From: an uncultured Pelagibacteraceae bacterium
GTDB lineage: Bacteria > Pseudomonadota > Alphaproteobacteria > Pelagibacterales > Pelagibacteraceae
DNA: 64,000 nucleotides
Assembly: GCA_902607115.1 (NCBI GenBank)
Contig: CACLIZ010000003.1
Span: 1 to 64,000 of the forward strand
Direction of reading: 5' to 3'
The notes under the pieces were generated by a model. The model saw nothing but the letters and a program-made list of their open reading frames with translations. It searched no databases and was not told where the DNA came from. A program made the position numbers and the translations under genes. Below, piece by piece: positions 1 to 9,851 of this stretch. Position 1 is the stretch's first letter. The number at the start of each line of letters is the position of its first letter.

Positions 1-1069
1 TTCTTTTCTCAGATATTTTTCTATCTAAAATTGTTTCACTATTACCAGTGCCTTTGAATTCCTCAAATATAACTTCATCCATTCTACTACCCGTATCAAT
101 TAACGCTGTTGCTATAATAGTTAAAGATCCGCCTTCTTCAATATTTCTTGCGGCACCAAAAAATCTCTTAGGTCTCTGAAGGGCATTTGCATCAACTCCG
201 CCCGTTAGTACTTTGCCTGAACTTGGCACTACAGCATTATATGCTCTTCCAAGTCTAGTTATAGAGTCTAGTAGTATTACAACATCCTTCTTATGCTCCG
301 TAAGTCTTTTTGCTTTTTCAATAACCATCTCAGCCACAGCCACGTGTCTTTGAGCAGGTTCATCAAAGGTTGAGCTAATTACTTCACCTTTAACGGTTCT
401 TTGCATATCAGTAACTTCCTCTGGCCTTTCATCAATTAATAAAACCATTAAGTAACACTCAGGATGATTGGCTGTTATTGCATTTGCGATACTTTGTAAA
501 ATCATGGTTTTTCCAGCTTTAGGTGGTGATATAATTAAAGATCTTTGACCTTTGCCTATTGGACTAACTAAGTCAATTAATCTAGGTGTGAGGTCTGGAT
601 TTTTTTCAACTTTATTTTTTTCTGACTCCATAATCAGCTGGCTATTCGGATATAATGGGGTAAGGTTATCAAAAGCAATTTTGTGTCTAGCTTTTTCCGG
701 TTCTTCAAAATTAATCTTGCTTACTTGTAAAAGTGCAAAATATCTCTCTCCATCTTTCGGGGCTCTAACTGGGCCCTCTACTGTGTCACCAGTTCTTAAA
801 CCAAATCTTCTTATTTGGCTTGGACTAACATAAATATCATCTGGTCCTGGTAGATAATTCGATTCCATTGCTCTTAAAAAACCAAATCCATCTTGGAGCA
901 GCTGTAGCACACCTGCGCCTGTAATTTCTTCACCTTTTTCTGCGTGTTTTTTTAATATAGCGAATAATATTTCTTGCCTTCTTAACGTGCTTGCATTTTC
1001 AATGCCTAATTTTTCAGCATCACCAATCAATTGCTCTGATGTTTTTCCTTTTAATTCTTGTATGTTCAT
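1..1069 (-). CDS. rho: Transcription termination factor Rho (3' end of gene runs off the window)
   Basis: Reverse-strand translation starts [46 protein letters not shown] and contains the Walker A-like [12 protein letters not shown] and [12 protein letters not shown] motifs; not in supplied ORF track because it is open at the window edge. Confidence 0.96.
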   Translation of the reverse strand, partial: MNIQELKGKTSEQLIGDAEKLGIENASTLRRQEILFAILKKHAEKGEEITGAGVLQLLQDGFGFLRAMESNYLPGPDDIYVSPSQIRRFGLRTGDTVEGPVRAPKDGERYFALLQVSKINFEEPEKARHKIAFDNLTPLYPNSQLIMESEKNKVEKNPDLTPRLIDLVSPIGKGQRSLIISPPKAGKTMILQSIANAITANHPECYLMVLLIDERPEEVTDMQRTVKGEVISSTFDEPAQRHVAVAEMVIEKAKRLTEHKKDVVILLDSITRLGRAYNAVVPSSGKVLTGGVDANALQRPKRFFGAARNIEEGGSLTIIATALIDTGSRMDEVIFEEFKGTGNSETILDRKISEKR

Positions 1070-1124
1070 GGGGATTATTTCTTAAGATAGTTTTAATATA
1101 ATATCATATTTTAAAATTACAAGC

Positions 1125-1559
1125 CTATAAAGGTTTAATAATTACAATAAAAACAATCAATATAAGCAATACAGTTGGGACCTCATTTAAATACCTATAA
1201 TATTTAGAGGTTTTTGTATTTGTTCGATTTTTAAGGTGGTTAAGACATTTTCCTAAATATTCGTGATAGATTGATAGCAGGATTACTAAAAGAAGTTTTA
1301 ACTGCATCCATAGGTTTGTTAAAACATCAAAACCATTTAGATGAATTAAAGCAATTCCAAATATCCAAGAAAAGAGCATTGCCGGCCTCATAATGTAAAT
1401 ATAAAGACGCTTTTCCATAATTTCAAAAATATCAGTAGTTTCTTTCTTTTCGAAATTTTCAACATGATAAACAAATATTCTTGGCAAATATAAAAGGCCC
1501 ACCATCCAAGAAATCACTGCGATCAGATGAAGAGATTTTAAAATTAAATAAAAGTTCAT
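1125..1559 (-). CDS. hemJ: Protoporphyrinogen oxidase HemJ-like membrane protein
   Basis: 144 aa multi-TM, LKSLHLIAVISWMVGLLYLPRIFVYH motif; adjacent to hemH/hemE. Confidence 0.88.
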   Translation of the reverse strand: MNFYLILKSLHLIAVISWMVGLLYLPRIFVYHVENFEKKETTDIFEIMEKRLYIYIMRPAMLFSWIFGIALIHLNGFDVLTNLWMQLKLLLVILLSIYHEYLGKCLNHLKNRTNTKTSKYYRYLNEVPTVLLILIVFIVIIKPL

Positions 1560-2554
1560 TAATTTAAATTTCTTTTAACAATATGTTCTAATAAAATAAT
1601 ATGATCATCATTGTCATTTAAACAGGGGATAAAATCAAATTTTTCTCCCCCAGCCTTTTCGAAACTCTCTTTTCCTTGAATTAAAATTTCTTCTAGTGTT
1701 TCAACACAATCTGATGCAAAACCTGGGGATACTACTAAAACTTTTTTTACTCCTTCCTTGGGCAATTTTTCCAAGGTTTTATCTGTATATGGTTGAAGCC
1801 ATTCTTCAGGTCCAAATCGTGATTGAAATGTTGTTATTATTTTTACTTTATCAAATTTCTCTGAGATTAGCCTGGTAGTTTTTTGACAGTAACAATGGTA
1901 TGGGTCACCTTTTTCAAAATATTTCTTTGGAATGCCGTGATAAGATGCAATGATTAAATCTGGCTTCCATTCTATGGCGCTTAACTTTTTATTTATACTA
2001 TTAACTAAAGCGTCGATATATAATGGTTCAGACTCATAATGAGGAACTATTTGTATCGCTGGCTGCCATCTCATTTTCATTAGTACTCTAAAAACTTCAT
2101 CACACACAGTAGCGGTAGTTGGTGAAGCATATTGCGGGTATAAAGGAAAAATGATTAATTTTTCACAACCTTCTTTCTTCATGCTTTCAATTTTACTTTT
2201 AATACTCGGGTTTCCATATCTCATGGCAAAATCAACTATTAAATTCTCATTTTCAATTTTTTTGCTAAGTTTTTTTGTCTGCATTTCTGTATAAAATCTT
2301 AATGGTGATTTATTTACATCCTTCATCCATATTTCTTTATAAGCTTTTGCTGTTTTGGATGGTCTAAAAGTTAATATAAATAAATTTAATATTATTTTCC
2401 AAATAAAAGGGTTTACTTCGATTACTCTTCTGTCTGATAAGAATTCTTTTAAATATTTTCTTATATCCCACCAATTTGTAGAATCGGGTGTTCCTAAATT
2501 TATTAATAATACTCCTGTCTTTCCAAAATTTACTTTTGGGTGGTCTTTGTTCAT
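1559..2554 (-). CDS. hemH: Ferrochelatase
   Basis: GVLLINLGTPDS, SYHGIPKKYFEKGDPYHCYC, FQSRFGPEEWLQPYTD motifs. Confidence 0.97.
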   Translation of the reverse strand: MNKDHPKVNFGKTGVLLINLGTPDSTNWWDIRKYLKEFLSDRRVIEVNPFIWKIILNLFILTFRPSKTAKAYKEIWMKDVNKSPLRFYTEMQTKKLSKKIENENLIVDFAMRYGNPSIKSKIESMKKEGCEKLIIFPLYPQYASPTTATVCDEVFRVLMKMRWQPAIQIVPHYESEPLYIDALVNSINKKLSAIEWKPDLIIASYHGIPKKYFEKGDPYHCYCQKTTRLISEKFDKVKIITTFQSRFGPEEWLQPYTDKTLEKLPKEGVKKVLVVSPGFASDCVETLEEILIQGKESFEKAGGEKFDFIPCLNDNDDHIILLEHIVKRNLN

Positions 2555-3552
2555 CTAAAGTCTTTCACAAAATCAACTAAAATTTTTACATTTTCGGGAT
2601 TAGTTTCAGGAATTACACCGTGCCCTAAATTAAAAATATAATGATGATTTTTAAATATTTCTAAATATTTTTGAGCATTTTTTAACATATCTTTTTTATC
2701 TAATAACAAACATTTTGGATCTAACCCTCCTTGTATTGGAATATCAATATCTTCCGCAATTTTATTCGGATCTATTTCATAATCAATGCTGATTGCACTT
2801 GGTTTTACAATATCACAATATTTTTTGTAAGATTTAATTCCTCTAGGAAAACAAATTACTTCAACTCCTAAACTTTTAACAAAGTCTACTAATTCTTTTG
2901 TTGGTTGATAAATGTACTTATCAAATTTGTCCGTCTCCAAAAGGCCCGCCCAACTATCAAAAATTTGTATTATTGAAGCTCCATTTTCTACTTGTTTTTT
3001 AATATGCAGTTTTTGAGTATAAATTATTTTTTTTAAAATTTTATCTTGTTCGGGGTTTTTATAAATATTTGGATCTAGTGTTTTTTTTGGAGATTTTTTA
3101 TTTAACATATAAACTAATAGCGTCCATGTGGCACCCACAAATCCTATTAAATCTTTATTTGTTAAAGTTTTATCTTCGGATGTATTTTTAATAAGTTCAT
3201 AAACCGGATTTAGTTTTTGATAAATTTCATTATCAGATAAATTTAAAATTCTTTCTATATTTAAATCTCCAAGTACCGGGCCAAAGTTTTTCTTAAATTC
3301 TAAGTTTTGGCCTAAGGCGTAAGGTATAAGAAGAATATCAGAAAATATGATTGCAGCATCAAATGAAAACCTTTTTAATGGTTGTAAAGTTATTTCTTTA
3401 GAAAGTTTAGCATTTAAACAAAGTTCAATAAAATTTGTATTTTTAGATCTTATATCTCTAAACTCAGGCAGGTATCTTCCTGCTTGCCTCATAAACCATA
3501 TAGGAATTGAGCTTGTTTTTTTTTTATTTATGCAATCTTTAAGAATACCCAT
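2551..3552 (-). CDS. hemE: Uroporphyrinogen decarboxylase
   Basis: PIWFMRQAGRYLPEFR motif, QGGLDP, FNLGHGVIPETNPENV. Confidence 0.98.
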   Translation of the reverse strand: MGILKDCINKKKTSSIPIWFMRQAGRYLPEFRDIRSKNTNFIELCLNAKLSKEITLQPLKRFSFDAAIIFSDILLIPYALGQNLEFKKNFGPVLGDLNIERILNLSDNEIYQKLNPVYELIKNTSEDKTLTNKDLIGFVGATWTLLVYMLNKKSPKKTLDPNIYKNPEQDKILKKIIYTQKLHIKKQVENGASIIQIFDSWAGLLETDKFDKYIYQPTKELVDFVKSLGVEVICFPRGIKSYKKYCDIVKPSAISIDYEIDPNKIAEDIDIPIQGGLDPKCLLLDKKDMLKNAQKYLEIFKNHHYIFNLGHGVIPETNPENVKILVDFVKDFR

Positions 3553-3824
3553 AATTAAAATATAATTAATCTTATTTCTTTATATTATTATCCTGTGAAT
3601 TAGTTTAATTAAAATTCATACAGTTTTTTACACATTTTTATTAACAATAATATTGTTCTAAAACAATTGATTTACTTAATTTTTATTTAAAATTAACAAT
3701 TTTTTTAAATATTAATATGTTTTTTTTTACTTGTTTAAATGTGTTAATAAACAATTGTAAAAACTAATAGTTTTATATTATTTAAAAAAAAGGCAAATTT
3801 TGTCTAATAATATTATATTTATAC
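3553..3824. other. Predicted chromosomal replication origin (oriC) region
   Basis: Largest clear AT-rich gap in this area, between divergent hemE and ppsR (conserved alphaproteobacterial oriC context); contains near-consensus DnaA-box-like 9-mers TGTGAATTA (3594), TTTTACACA (3626), TTATTAACA (3638) and TGTTAATAA (3742), each one mismatch from TTATNCACA/complement. Confidence 0.72.
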
Positions 3825-4649
3825 ATGAATAATACACATAATATTTATCTTATTTCAGACTCTACGGGAGAAACATTAGACAGGATATTTATGGCCTTAA
3901 AAGCACAGTTTAAAAACTTTAAACATAATTTATTCCACTACTCTTTTACCAGAACGGAAAACCAGATATTAAAAATACTTGAAGAGGCTAAAAAGAAAGA
4001 AGATTCGATAATATTATATACAATAGTAGACAATAAACTTGCAAAATATTTATCTCAAGAAGCAAACAAGAAAAAAATTCCTTGCTTTGGGGTGCTGGGA
4101 GATCTTATACTTAATTTTTCTAAACTCCTTAATCAAAAAGCCACCAATATTCCAAGTGGACAACATGCTTTAACCGAAGAATATTATAAAAGGATTGAGG
4201 CAATACAATTTACGATGAACCATGATGACGGGAATTCAATAATAGATGTAGATAAATCTGATATTGTTTTATTAGGAGTAAGCAGAACAAGCAAAACACC
4301 CACATCAATTTATTTAGCTAACAGAGGTTATAAAACTTCAAACATTCCACTAGTGAATGAAAATTCAATCCCTCCAAAACTTAAAGAAAATCCAAAAACA
4401 TGTTGTATAGTAGGTTTAGTAGCCGAACCAACAAGATTACACGACGTTAGAAAAAATAGGCTTACAACGATTAAAGAACAAGAACACATTAAATATATTA
4501 ATTTGGAAACTATTAAGAAGGAAACAGAAGAATCCAAAAAAACATTTAAAAAATATCAATGGCCTATGATTGATGTAACCAGAAAGTCAGTTGAAGAAAC
4601 GGCTGCGTCAGTAATAAAAATGTATGAAATTTTTTCAAACAGAAATTAA
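3825..4649 (+). CDS. ppsR: Pyruvate, phosphate dikinase / PEP synthase regulatory protein (DUF299 kinase-pyrophosphorylase)
   Basis: YLISDSTGETLDRI N-terminus; LLGVSRTSKTPTSIYLANRGYKTSNIPLV P-loop-like motif. Confidence 0.93.
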   Translation: MNNTHNIYLISDSTGETLDRIFMALKAQFKNFKHNLFHYSFTRTENQILKILEEAKKKEDSIILYTIVDNKLAKYLSQEANKKKIPCFGVLGDLILNFSKLLNQKATNIPSGQHALTEEYYKRIEAIQFTMNHDDGNSIIDVDKSDIVLLGVSRTSKTPTSIYLANRGYKTSNIPLVNENSIPPKLKENPKTCCIVGLVAEPTRLHDVRKNRLTTIKEQEHIKYINLETIKKETEESKKTFKKYQWPMIDVTRKSVEETAASVIKMYEIFSNRN

Positions 4650-5229
4650 CATAATTCTAGCTTCTCAAAGCAAAGTAAGAAAAGAAATGTTAGAAAAAAA
4701 TAATATTAAATGCAAAGTAATCAAATCAAACTTTGATGAGGAGCCGATTAAAGACAGTCTAATAAAAGATGGAGCATCCCCCGAAATAATAAGTAAAAAT
4801 CTAGCTGAGATAAAAGCAATTAAAGTTAGCCGTCAAAATCATGATTTTGTTGTATTAGGAGCAGATAGCGTAATAGATTTAGATAATAAAATAATTTCTA
4901 AACCACAAAATAGAAATGAAGCGCTACAAATTTTAAAAAAATTAAATGGAAAAAAACATAGTTTGATAAGTTCAGTGACGCTTGCAAAAAATGGCTCCAT
5001 GATTTGGAATTATACTGATAAAGCTACACTAACTATGAAAAAAATGTCAGATGATCAGCTTAAAGAGTATTTATCAAAAATAAGCGATGATGCTTTATAT
5101 GCTTATAATGTATATCAGATTGAAGGTGAGGGCAGAGCCTTATTTTCTAGCATAGAAGGAGATGAAAACACAATTATGGGTTTGCCAGTTATGAAAATTA
5201 AAGAGTATCTAAATAATTTAAAATGTTAG
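4624..5229 (+). CDS. maf: Maf-like nucleotide pyrophosphatase
   Basis: IILASQSKVRKEMLEKN, VLGADSVI motifs; overlaps ppsR 3' end by 26 nt. Confidence 0.93.
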   Translation: MKFFQTEINIILASQSKVRKEMLEKNNIKCKVIKSNFDEEPIKDSLIKDGASPEIISKNLAEIKAIKVSRQNHDFVVLGADSVIDLDNKIISKPQNRNEALQILKKLNGKKHSLISSVTLAKNGSMIWNYTDKATLTMKKMSDDQLKEYLSKISDDALYAYNVYQIEGEGRALFSSIEGDENTIMGLPVMKIKEYLNNLKC

Positions 5230-5375
5230 TATTAATTTGGTTTTTAGTTTGTATTATTTTTTATTTAGTACAAAAAACACTTGGTAATTCCGGACACGCA
5301 TTGGAGGTATTTGCTTTATTAACAGCTTTTGTATTATTTGTTATTGATAGATTGAGCAAAAAAGTAAAAAAATGA
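5223..5375 (+). CDS. Small (50 aa) putative membrane protein
   Basis: ATG at 5223 overlaps maf stop and TGA overlaps aroE ATG; translation MLVLIWFLVCIIFYLVQKTLGNSGHALEVFALLTAFVLFVIDRLSKKVKK. Confidence 0.55.
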   Translation: MLVLIWFLVCIIFYLVQKTLGNSGHALEVFALLTAFVLFVIDRLSKKVKK

Positions 5376-6169
5376 AAAAATATTTAGTTATAGGAAATCC
5401 TGTTGAACATTCTCTTTCACCTAAACTTCATAACTATTGGTTAAAAGAAAATAATATTGATGCTGTCTATGAAAAAAAACAGATAGAAGAATCCAATATT
5501 CAAGGAATAATTTCAGAAATTAAAAATGGCAAAATAGAAGGAATTAATATTACTGTTCCATTTAAAAAATCGGTAATACCTTTTTTGGATGAGTTAGAAT
5601 ATTTGGCAAAAAAAACTCAGTCTGTAAATACGATTTATAAAAAAGAAAATAAAATAGTAGGAGATAATACGGATGTATTAGGATTTAAATACGCATTACA
5701 ACATATTAAATATAAAGTTAAAGGAAAAAAAATTTTTATTTTAGGAGCTGGAGGAGTAACTTCTTCTATTATTTTTGCTTTAGAACAAATGGAAGCCTCT
5801 ACAATTATGCTAAGCAACAGAACTAAGGAAAAAGCTGAAAGTTTAAAAAAAAAATATCCTTATTTGGATTTAATAAACTGGGGAGATATTAAAAACTTCG
5901 ACATGATAATAAATGCTACAAGTTTAGGCCTTAAAGAGAATGATAAAATACCTATAAATTATAACAAAATAGGATCAGAAAAGTTTTTTTATGATCTTAT
6001 TTATAATCCTAAAAAAACAAATTTTCTTTTGGAAGCTGAAAAACATGGCCACCGTATTGAGAATGGGAAATTGATGTTTCTTTATCAAGCTCAGTCAGCT
6101 TTTGAAATGTGGACGGGTTTTCAACCTCCGATTAATACAAAAGTACTTCAATTATTGGAAAATGATTAG
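5372..6169 (+). CDS. aroE: Shikimate dehydrogenase
   Basis: VIGNPVEHSLSPKLHN, NITVPFKK, NTDVLGF, LGAGGVTSSI motifs. Confidence 0.97.
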   Translation: MKKYLVIGNPVEHSLSPKLHNYWLKENNIDAVYEKKQIEESNIQGIISEIKNGKIEGINITVPFKKSVIPFLDELEYLAKKTQSVNTIYKKENKIVGDNTDVLGFKYALQHIKYKVKGKKIFILGAGGVTSSIIFALEQMEASTIMLSNRTKEKAESLKKKYPYLDLINWGDIKNFDMIINATSLGLKENDKIPINYNKIGSEKFFYDLIYNPKKTNFLLEAEKHGHRIENGKLMFLYQAQSAFEMWTGFQPPINTKVLQLLEND

Positions 6170-6728
6170 AATAGGACTTATAGGAGAAATTGCAGCAGGA
6201 AAAACGTTTGTAGGAAAATGTTTTGGTTTTCCAATATTTAACGCTGACTTAGAGGTAAAAAAAATTTATAAAACTAATAAGAAATGTTTTACAAAATTAA
6301 ATAAAAAATTTCCCAAAAACATTAAAAGTTTTCCAATAACTAAGAGTGAAATAATAAAAATATTAAATAAGAAAAATATTAAAATTATATCTAAAATAGT
6401 ACATCCATATGTAAGAGTTCAGTTAAAAAAGTTTTTAAAAAAAAATAAGTATAAAAAGTATGTGATACTCGACATACCATTACTTATAGAGAATAAATTA
6501 AATAATAAATCTGATATATTAATTTATATCAAAACACCAAGAAATATTATTTTAAAAAGAGTAAAAAATAGAGGAAACTATAATAAAAAAACTTTAGATA
6601 TATTAAAAAAAAAACAGATAAATATGAAAAAAAAAATCAAATTAGCTAATTTTATAATTTATAATAATTTAAATAAAAAAAATGTTTTAAATCAAATTAA
6701 TAAAATTAAAAAAAAAATTAATGATTGA
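6162..6728 (+). CDS. coaE: Dephospho-CoA kinase
   Basis: MIRIGLIGEIAAGKTFVGK P-loop; start placed at internal Met of the ORF given as 6102..6728. Confidence 0.88.
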   Translation: MIRIGLIGEIAAGKTFVGKCFGFPIFNADLEVKKIYKTNKKCFTKLNKKFPKNIKSFPITKSEIIKILNKKNIKIISKIVHPYVRVQLKKFLKKNKYKKYVILDIPLLIENKLNNKSDILIYIKTPRNIILKRVKNRGNYNKKTLDILKKKQINMKKKIKLANFIIYNNLNKKNVLNQINKIKKKIND

Positions 6729-7389
6729 AGTAGTTTTAGACACAGAAACAACAGGACTTTCCGTATCCGAAGGGCACAGAATCGTAGAAATAGGATGTGT
6801 TGAGTTGAAAGATCTAATTCCTACTAAAAATAAATTTCATTGTTATTTAAACCCTCAGAGAAAAGTTTCGGAAGATGCATTTAAAGTTCATGGATATAGC
6901 GATGTTTTTTTATCAGAACAAAAAAAATTTAGTCAAATAGTAGATGAATTCTTAAAATTTATAGAGGGTAAAAAACTTATAATTCATAATGCAGAATTTG
7001 ATATTTCTCATTTAAACAATGAACTTAATTTGTTGGGAAAAAACAAAATTAATAATGAAATAATTGACACACTTCAAATCGCAAGAGAAAAATTTCCAGG
7101 ATCATCTATAAGCTTGGATGCTTTATGTAAGAGATATAATATTGATAATTCCAAGAGAGAAAAACATAATGCGGTTATTGACTGTGAATTATTATCTAAA
7201 GTTTATATAAATTTATTAGATCAAAAAGAACCATCATTTGAACTTAGTGTTGAAAGAGATTTTAATAGTGATTTTGCTTCCAATTCAAAAGTTCAATATT
7301 TTAATAAAATTATAAAACCCACAGAAGAAGAATTAAAGTTACATAAAGATTTTTTAAAAAGAGAAATTAAAAAAAATTATTTTAATTAA
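6721..7389 (+). CDS. dnaQ: DNA polymerase III epsilon subunit (3'-5' exonuclease)
   Basis: VVLDTETTGLSVSEGHRIVEIGCVE exonuclease motif I; HNAEFDISHLN; HNAVIDCELLSKVY. Confidence 0.96.
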   Translation: MIEVVLDTETTGLSVSEGHRIVEIGCVELKDLIPTKNKFHCYLNPQRKVSEDAFKVHGYSDVFLSEQKKFSQIVDEFLKFIEGKKLIIHNAEFDISHLNNELNLLGKNKINNEIIDTLQIAREKFPGSSISLDALCKRYNIDNSKREKHNAVIDCELLSKVYINLLDQKEPSFELSVERDFNSDFASNSKVQYFNKIIKPTEEELKLHKDFLKREIKKNYFN

Positions 7390-7816
7390 ATTTATCATTA
7401 TATAATTTTTCAAAATCGACTTTTTTTTCAAATTTTAACTCAGGATATCCAGCACTCTTAATTAGATCTAGAAAAATCTTTTCTACTTTTGGGTAAATAA
7501 TTTTTTGCAAATCGCATAAAACTATTTTACCAACAGTATTTTTTTCATTAATTGACTTATCTAAATTAATTACTGTAGCATATTTTATTTCAAAAAAAGA
7601 TTTTTCTGTATTATCTTTTTTATCTTGCAAAGTTAACTTAGTTGTTATTTCCAAAACTTTATTTTTTAGAACCAAAGAAGATATATCAATTTCCATATTG
7701 TAGTTCGCTAAATTTTCTCTAACAAATGTTAAAGTCTCTACATTTGGAGTTTCAATAGAAAGATCTTTTATGTATTCCAAGATAATTTTGAATTTTTGAT
7801 CTTTATTTTCTGTCAT
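7382..7816 (-). CDS. secB: Protein-export chaperone SecB
   Basis: YIKDLSIETPNVETL and FEIKYATVINL motifs; oriC-proximal synteny. Confidence 0.88.
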   Translation of the reverse strand: MTENKDQKFKIILEYIKDLSIETPNVETLTFVRENLANYNMEIDISSLVLKNKVLEITTKLTLQDKKDNTEKSFFEIKYATVINLDKSINEKNTVGKIVLCDLQKIIYPKVEKIFLDLIKSAGYPELKFEKKVDFEKLYNDKFN

Positions 7817-8216
7817 CTAAATCTTTGTATTCTCCTTCAATATAATCTTTATTTTTCATATCATTTTTTTTATTTTTATTAGAAAATTGTTTGAACATAA
7901 TTTTTCTTGTTGGTGGAAATATTATTAAAAAACCTAAAAAGTCTGTAGCAAAACCAGGTATAATTAAAAAAATTGCGCCTATTGCAATTAAAGCTCCAGA
8001 AATTAGCTCATAAGCAGGCATTTCGTTCTTCACCATTTTTCTTAAACCTTGATTTAAAGTGTTTAGACCTTCTGCGCGTGCATAATAAATTCCTATAAAA
8101 GCCGTAAAAAATATAAGCAATACAGTGTTAAAAGCTCCAATCGAGGCCCCGATTTTTATAAATAAATAAATTTCAACGGCAGGAATTATAATTAATACTA
8201 ATAAAAGTGAGTTCAT
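7803..8216 (-). CDS. fxsA: FxsA family membrane protein
   Basis: PAVEIYLFIKIGASIGAFNTVLLIFFTAFIGIYYARAEGLNTL; GAIFLIIPGFATDFLGFLIIFPPTR. Confidence 0.92.
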   Translation of the reverse strand: MNSLLLVLIIIPAVEIYLFIKIGASIGAFNTVLLIFFTAFIGIYYARAEGLNTLNQGLRKMVKNEMPAYELISGALIAIGAIFLIIPGFATDFLGFLIIFPPTRKIMFKQFSNKNKKNDMKNKDYIEGEYKDLDDRK

Positions 8217-8290
8217 TTGTCTTTAATTCTTAAATTTAGGTCATTGAAAAAGACCAACTTAGTAAATATTATAAATATATATAAAATACA

Positions 8291-8878
8291 ATGAATTATA
8301 GCTTTGAATACATAGACATTATTTTGCTTGCAATGATTGCGGGTTTTATTTTTCTAAGATTAAGAGGAATTCTAGGAAAAAAAACAGGTCATGAAGAAGA
8401 TGTGACCTCTAGTTTTGCCCGTGATTATGAATTCAAAAAACCTACTGTAAAAAAAGAAGTATACGAGTTTGATGAAGATGCTAAAAAAGAATTTTTAAAA
8501 GGTGCAAAAGTTGCCTATGAAACAATTATTACTTCGTTTGCCAAAGGAAAAATCAGCGAAATTAAATCGTTATTAAATAAAGATGTTTATAATTCGTTTA
8601 ATGAGGCAATTAAAGAAAGATCTTCAAAGCAAATTAAAAATGAAACAACATTCATTGGAATTAATTCAGCTGAGATCAAAGATCACAACCAAAAAAATGA
8701 CTTATTAGAAGTAAGTGTTAATTTTATATGTGAAATCATTACTTGCATTAAAGACAAAGAAAATAAAATTATATCTGGTGACCCGCAAAAAATAAAAAGA
8801 GTAAATGATACCTGGAAATTTTCTAGAAATATTAAATCACAAAATCCTAATTGGCAATTAATTGAAACCGAAGTTTAA
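8291..8878 (+). CDS. Tim44-domain protein (TimA-like)
   Basis: N-terminal TM then FLKGAKVAYETIITSFAKGKISEIKSLLNKDVYNSFNEAI and C-terminal Tim44/NTF2-like domain. Confidence 0.87.
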   Translation: MNYSFEYIDIILLAMIAGFIFLRLRGILGKKTGHEEDVTSSFARDYEFKKPTVKKEVYEFDEDAKKEFLKGAKVAYETIITSFAKGKISEIKSLLNKDVYNSFNEAIKERSSKQIKNETTFIGINSAEIKDHNQKNDLLEVSVNFICEIITCIKDKENKIISGDPQKIKRVNDTWKFSRNIKSQNPNWQLIETEV

Positions 8879-9298
8879 TTGAATAAAAAATTATCAGACA
8901 AAGATAAAAAAGTTTGGGAAGAATTCGTTAATTCTGAAAAAAAGATAGAAGATAAGGATCTACAATATAAAAAAAAAAAATTCTTATATTTAGAAAAAAC
9001 TATAGACTTACACGGTTATACTTTAAATGATGCAAATATTAAAATTGAAAATTTTATTTTATCGTGTTTTGAAAAAGGTGTAACGAAAATTAATATTATT
9101 ACTGGCAAAGGAAGTAGATCAAATAATTTAAATGATCCATATCAATCTAAAGACTTAAGTATATTAAAATATTCAATTCCAAATTATATTGAAGAAAATC
9201 AAAACTTAATGAATAAAATTTTAAAAATAGATTATAATTCAGTCGAGAATTCATCTAAAGGAAGTTTTGATATAATTTTAAAGAAAAAAAGTGGTTAA
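8879..9298 (+). CDS. Smr/MutS2-domain protein (TTG start)
   Basis: TIDLHGYTLNDANIKIENFI ... INIITGKGSRS Smr signature. Confidence 0.85.
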   Translation: MNKKLSDKDKKVWEEFVNSEKKIEDKDLQYKKKKFLYLEKTIDLHGYTLNDANIKIENFILSCFEKGVTKINIITGKGSRSNNLNDPYQSKDLSILKYSIPNYIEENQNLMNKILKIDYNSVENSSKGSFDIILKKKSG

Positions 9299-9851
9299 AA
9301 AAAAAATATCTAGAAATATCAAAGCAAGAATTAGAAAAAGCAAGAAAGATCTAAACAAAAATATCAAAAATTTTTTTGGTTGGATAAAAGGTGCAGAATT
9401 AGTCGAATTAAAAAAATGTGAAATAGAAAAAGATCCAGTAAGACCTGAATTAGACAATGAGTTTAGAACAAGTTATGGTAGAAAAATATTTGGAGTAAAA
9501 TATAAAAATGAAATTCATGCGGTTATGTGTTTTGCTTTTGCAAATCAAATACCAAAATCAGTTTATGAATTAGATCTTTTTAGTAGAGATGCTTTTTTAC
9601 AAAGTGCCAACAGAGATCAAAATGTTGGACAAATAGCAATTGCATATACCGTTTGGTCAAATAAAAAAGGAGGAGGAAAATTAATTGTTAAAGAGGTATT
9701 TAAAATGATAAAAAAATCTAACCATTTAAACAGACTGGTTACTCTTTCACCATTAACAGAAATGGCAAGAAATTTTCATCTAAAAAATGGTGCTGAAGAA
9801 ATTCAAGTTAATGAAGAAACTCAGAATTTTGAGTATAAAATTATAAAATAA
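9291..9851 (+). CDS. GNAT-like acetyltransferase / conserved hypothetical (GTG start)
   Basis: [28 protein letters not shown]...[16 protein letters not shown] resembles a GNAT acyl-CoA binding half. Confidence 0.5.
   Translation: MVKKKISRNIKARIRKSKKDLNKNIKNFFGWIKGAELVELKKCEIEKDPVRPELDNEFRTSYGRKIFGVKYKNEIHAVMCFAFANQIPKSVYELDLFSRDAFLQSANRDQNVGQIAIAYTVWSNKKGGGKLIVKEVFKMIKKSNHLNRLVTLSPLTEMARNFHLKNGAEEIQVNEETQNFEYKIIK

Noticed and set aside
552-833. 93-aa plus-strand ORF in the supplied track
   Set aside because: Antisense to rho, whose reverse-strand reading frame is unmistakable.
1696-2558. Plus-strand ORFs at 1696..1878 and 2355..2558
   Set aside because: Antisense to ferrochelatase coding sequence.
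6102-6161. N-terminal 20 residues of the coaE ORF
   Set aside because: Overlaps aroE out of frame; the P-loop protein naturally begins MIRIGLIG at 6162.
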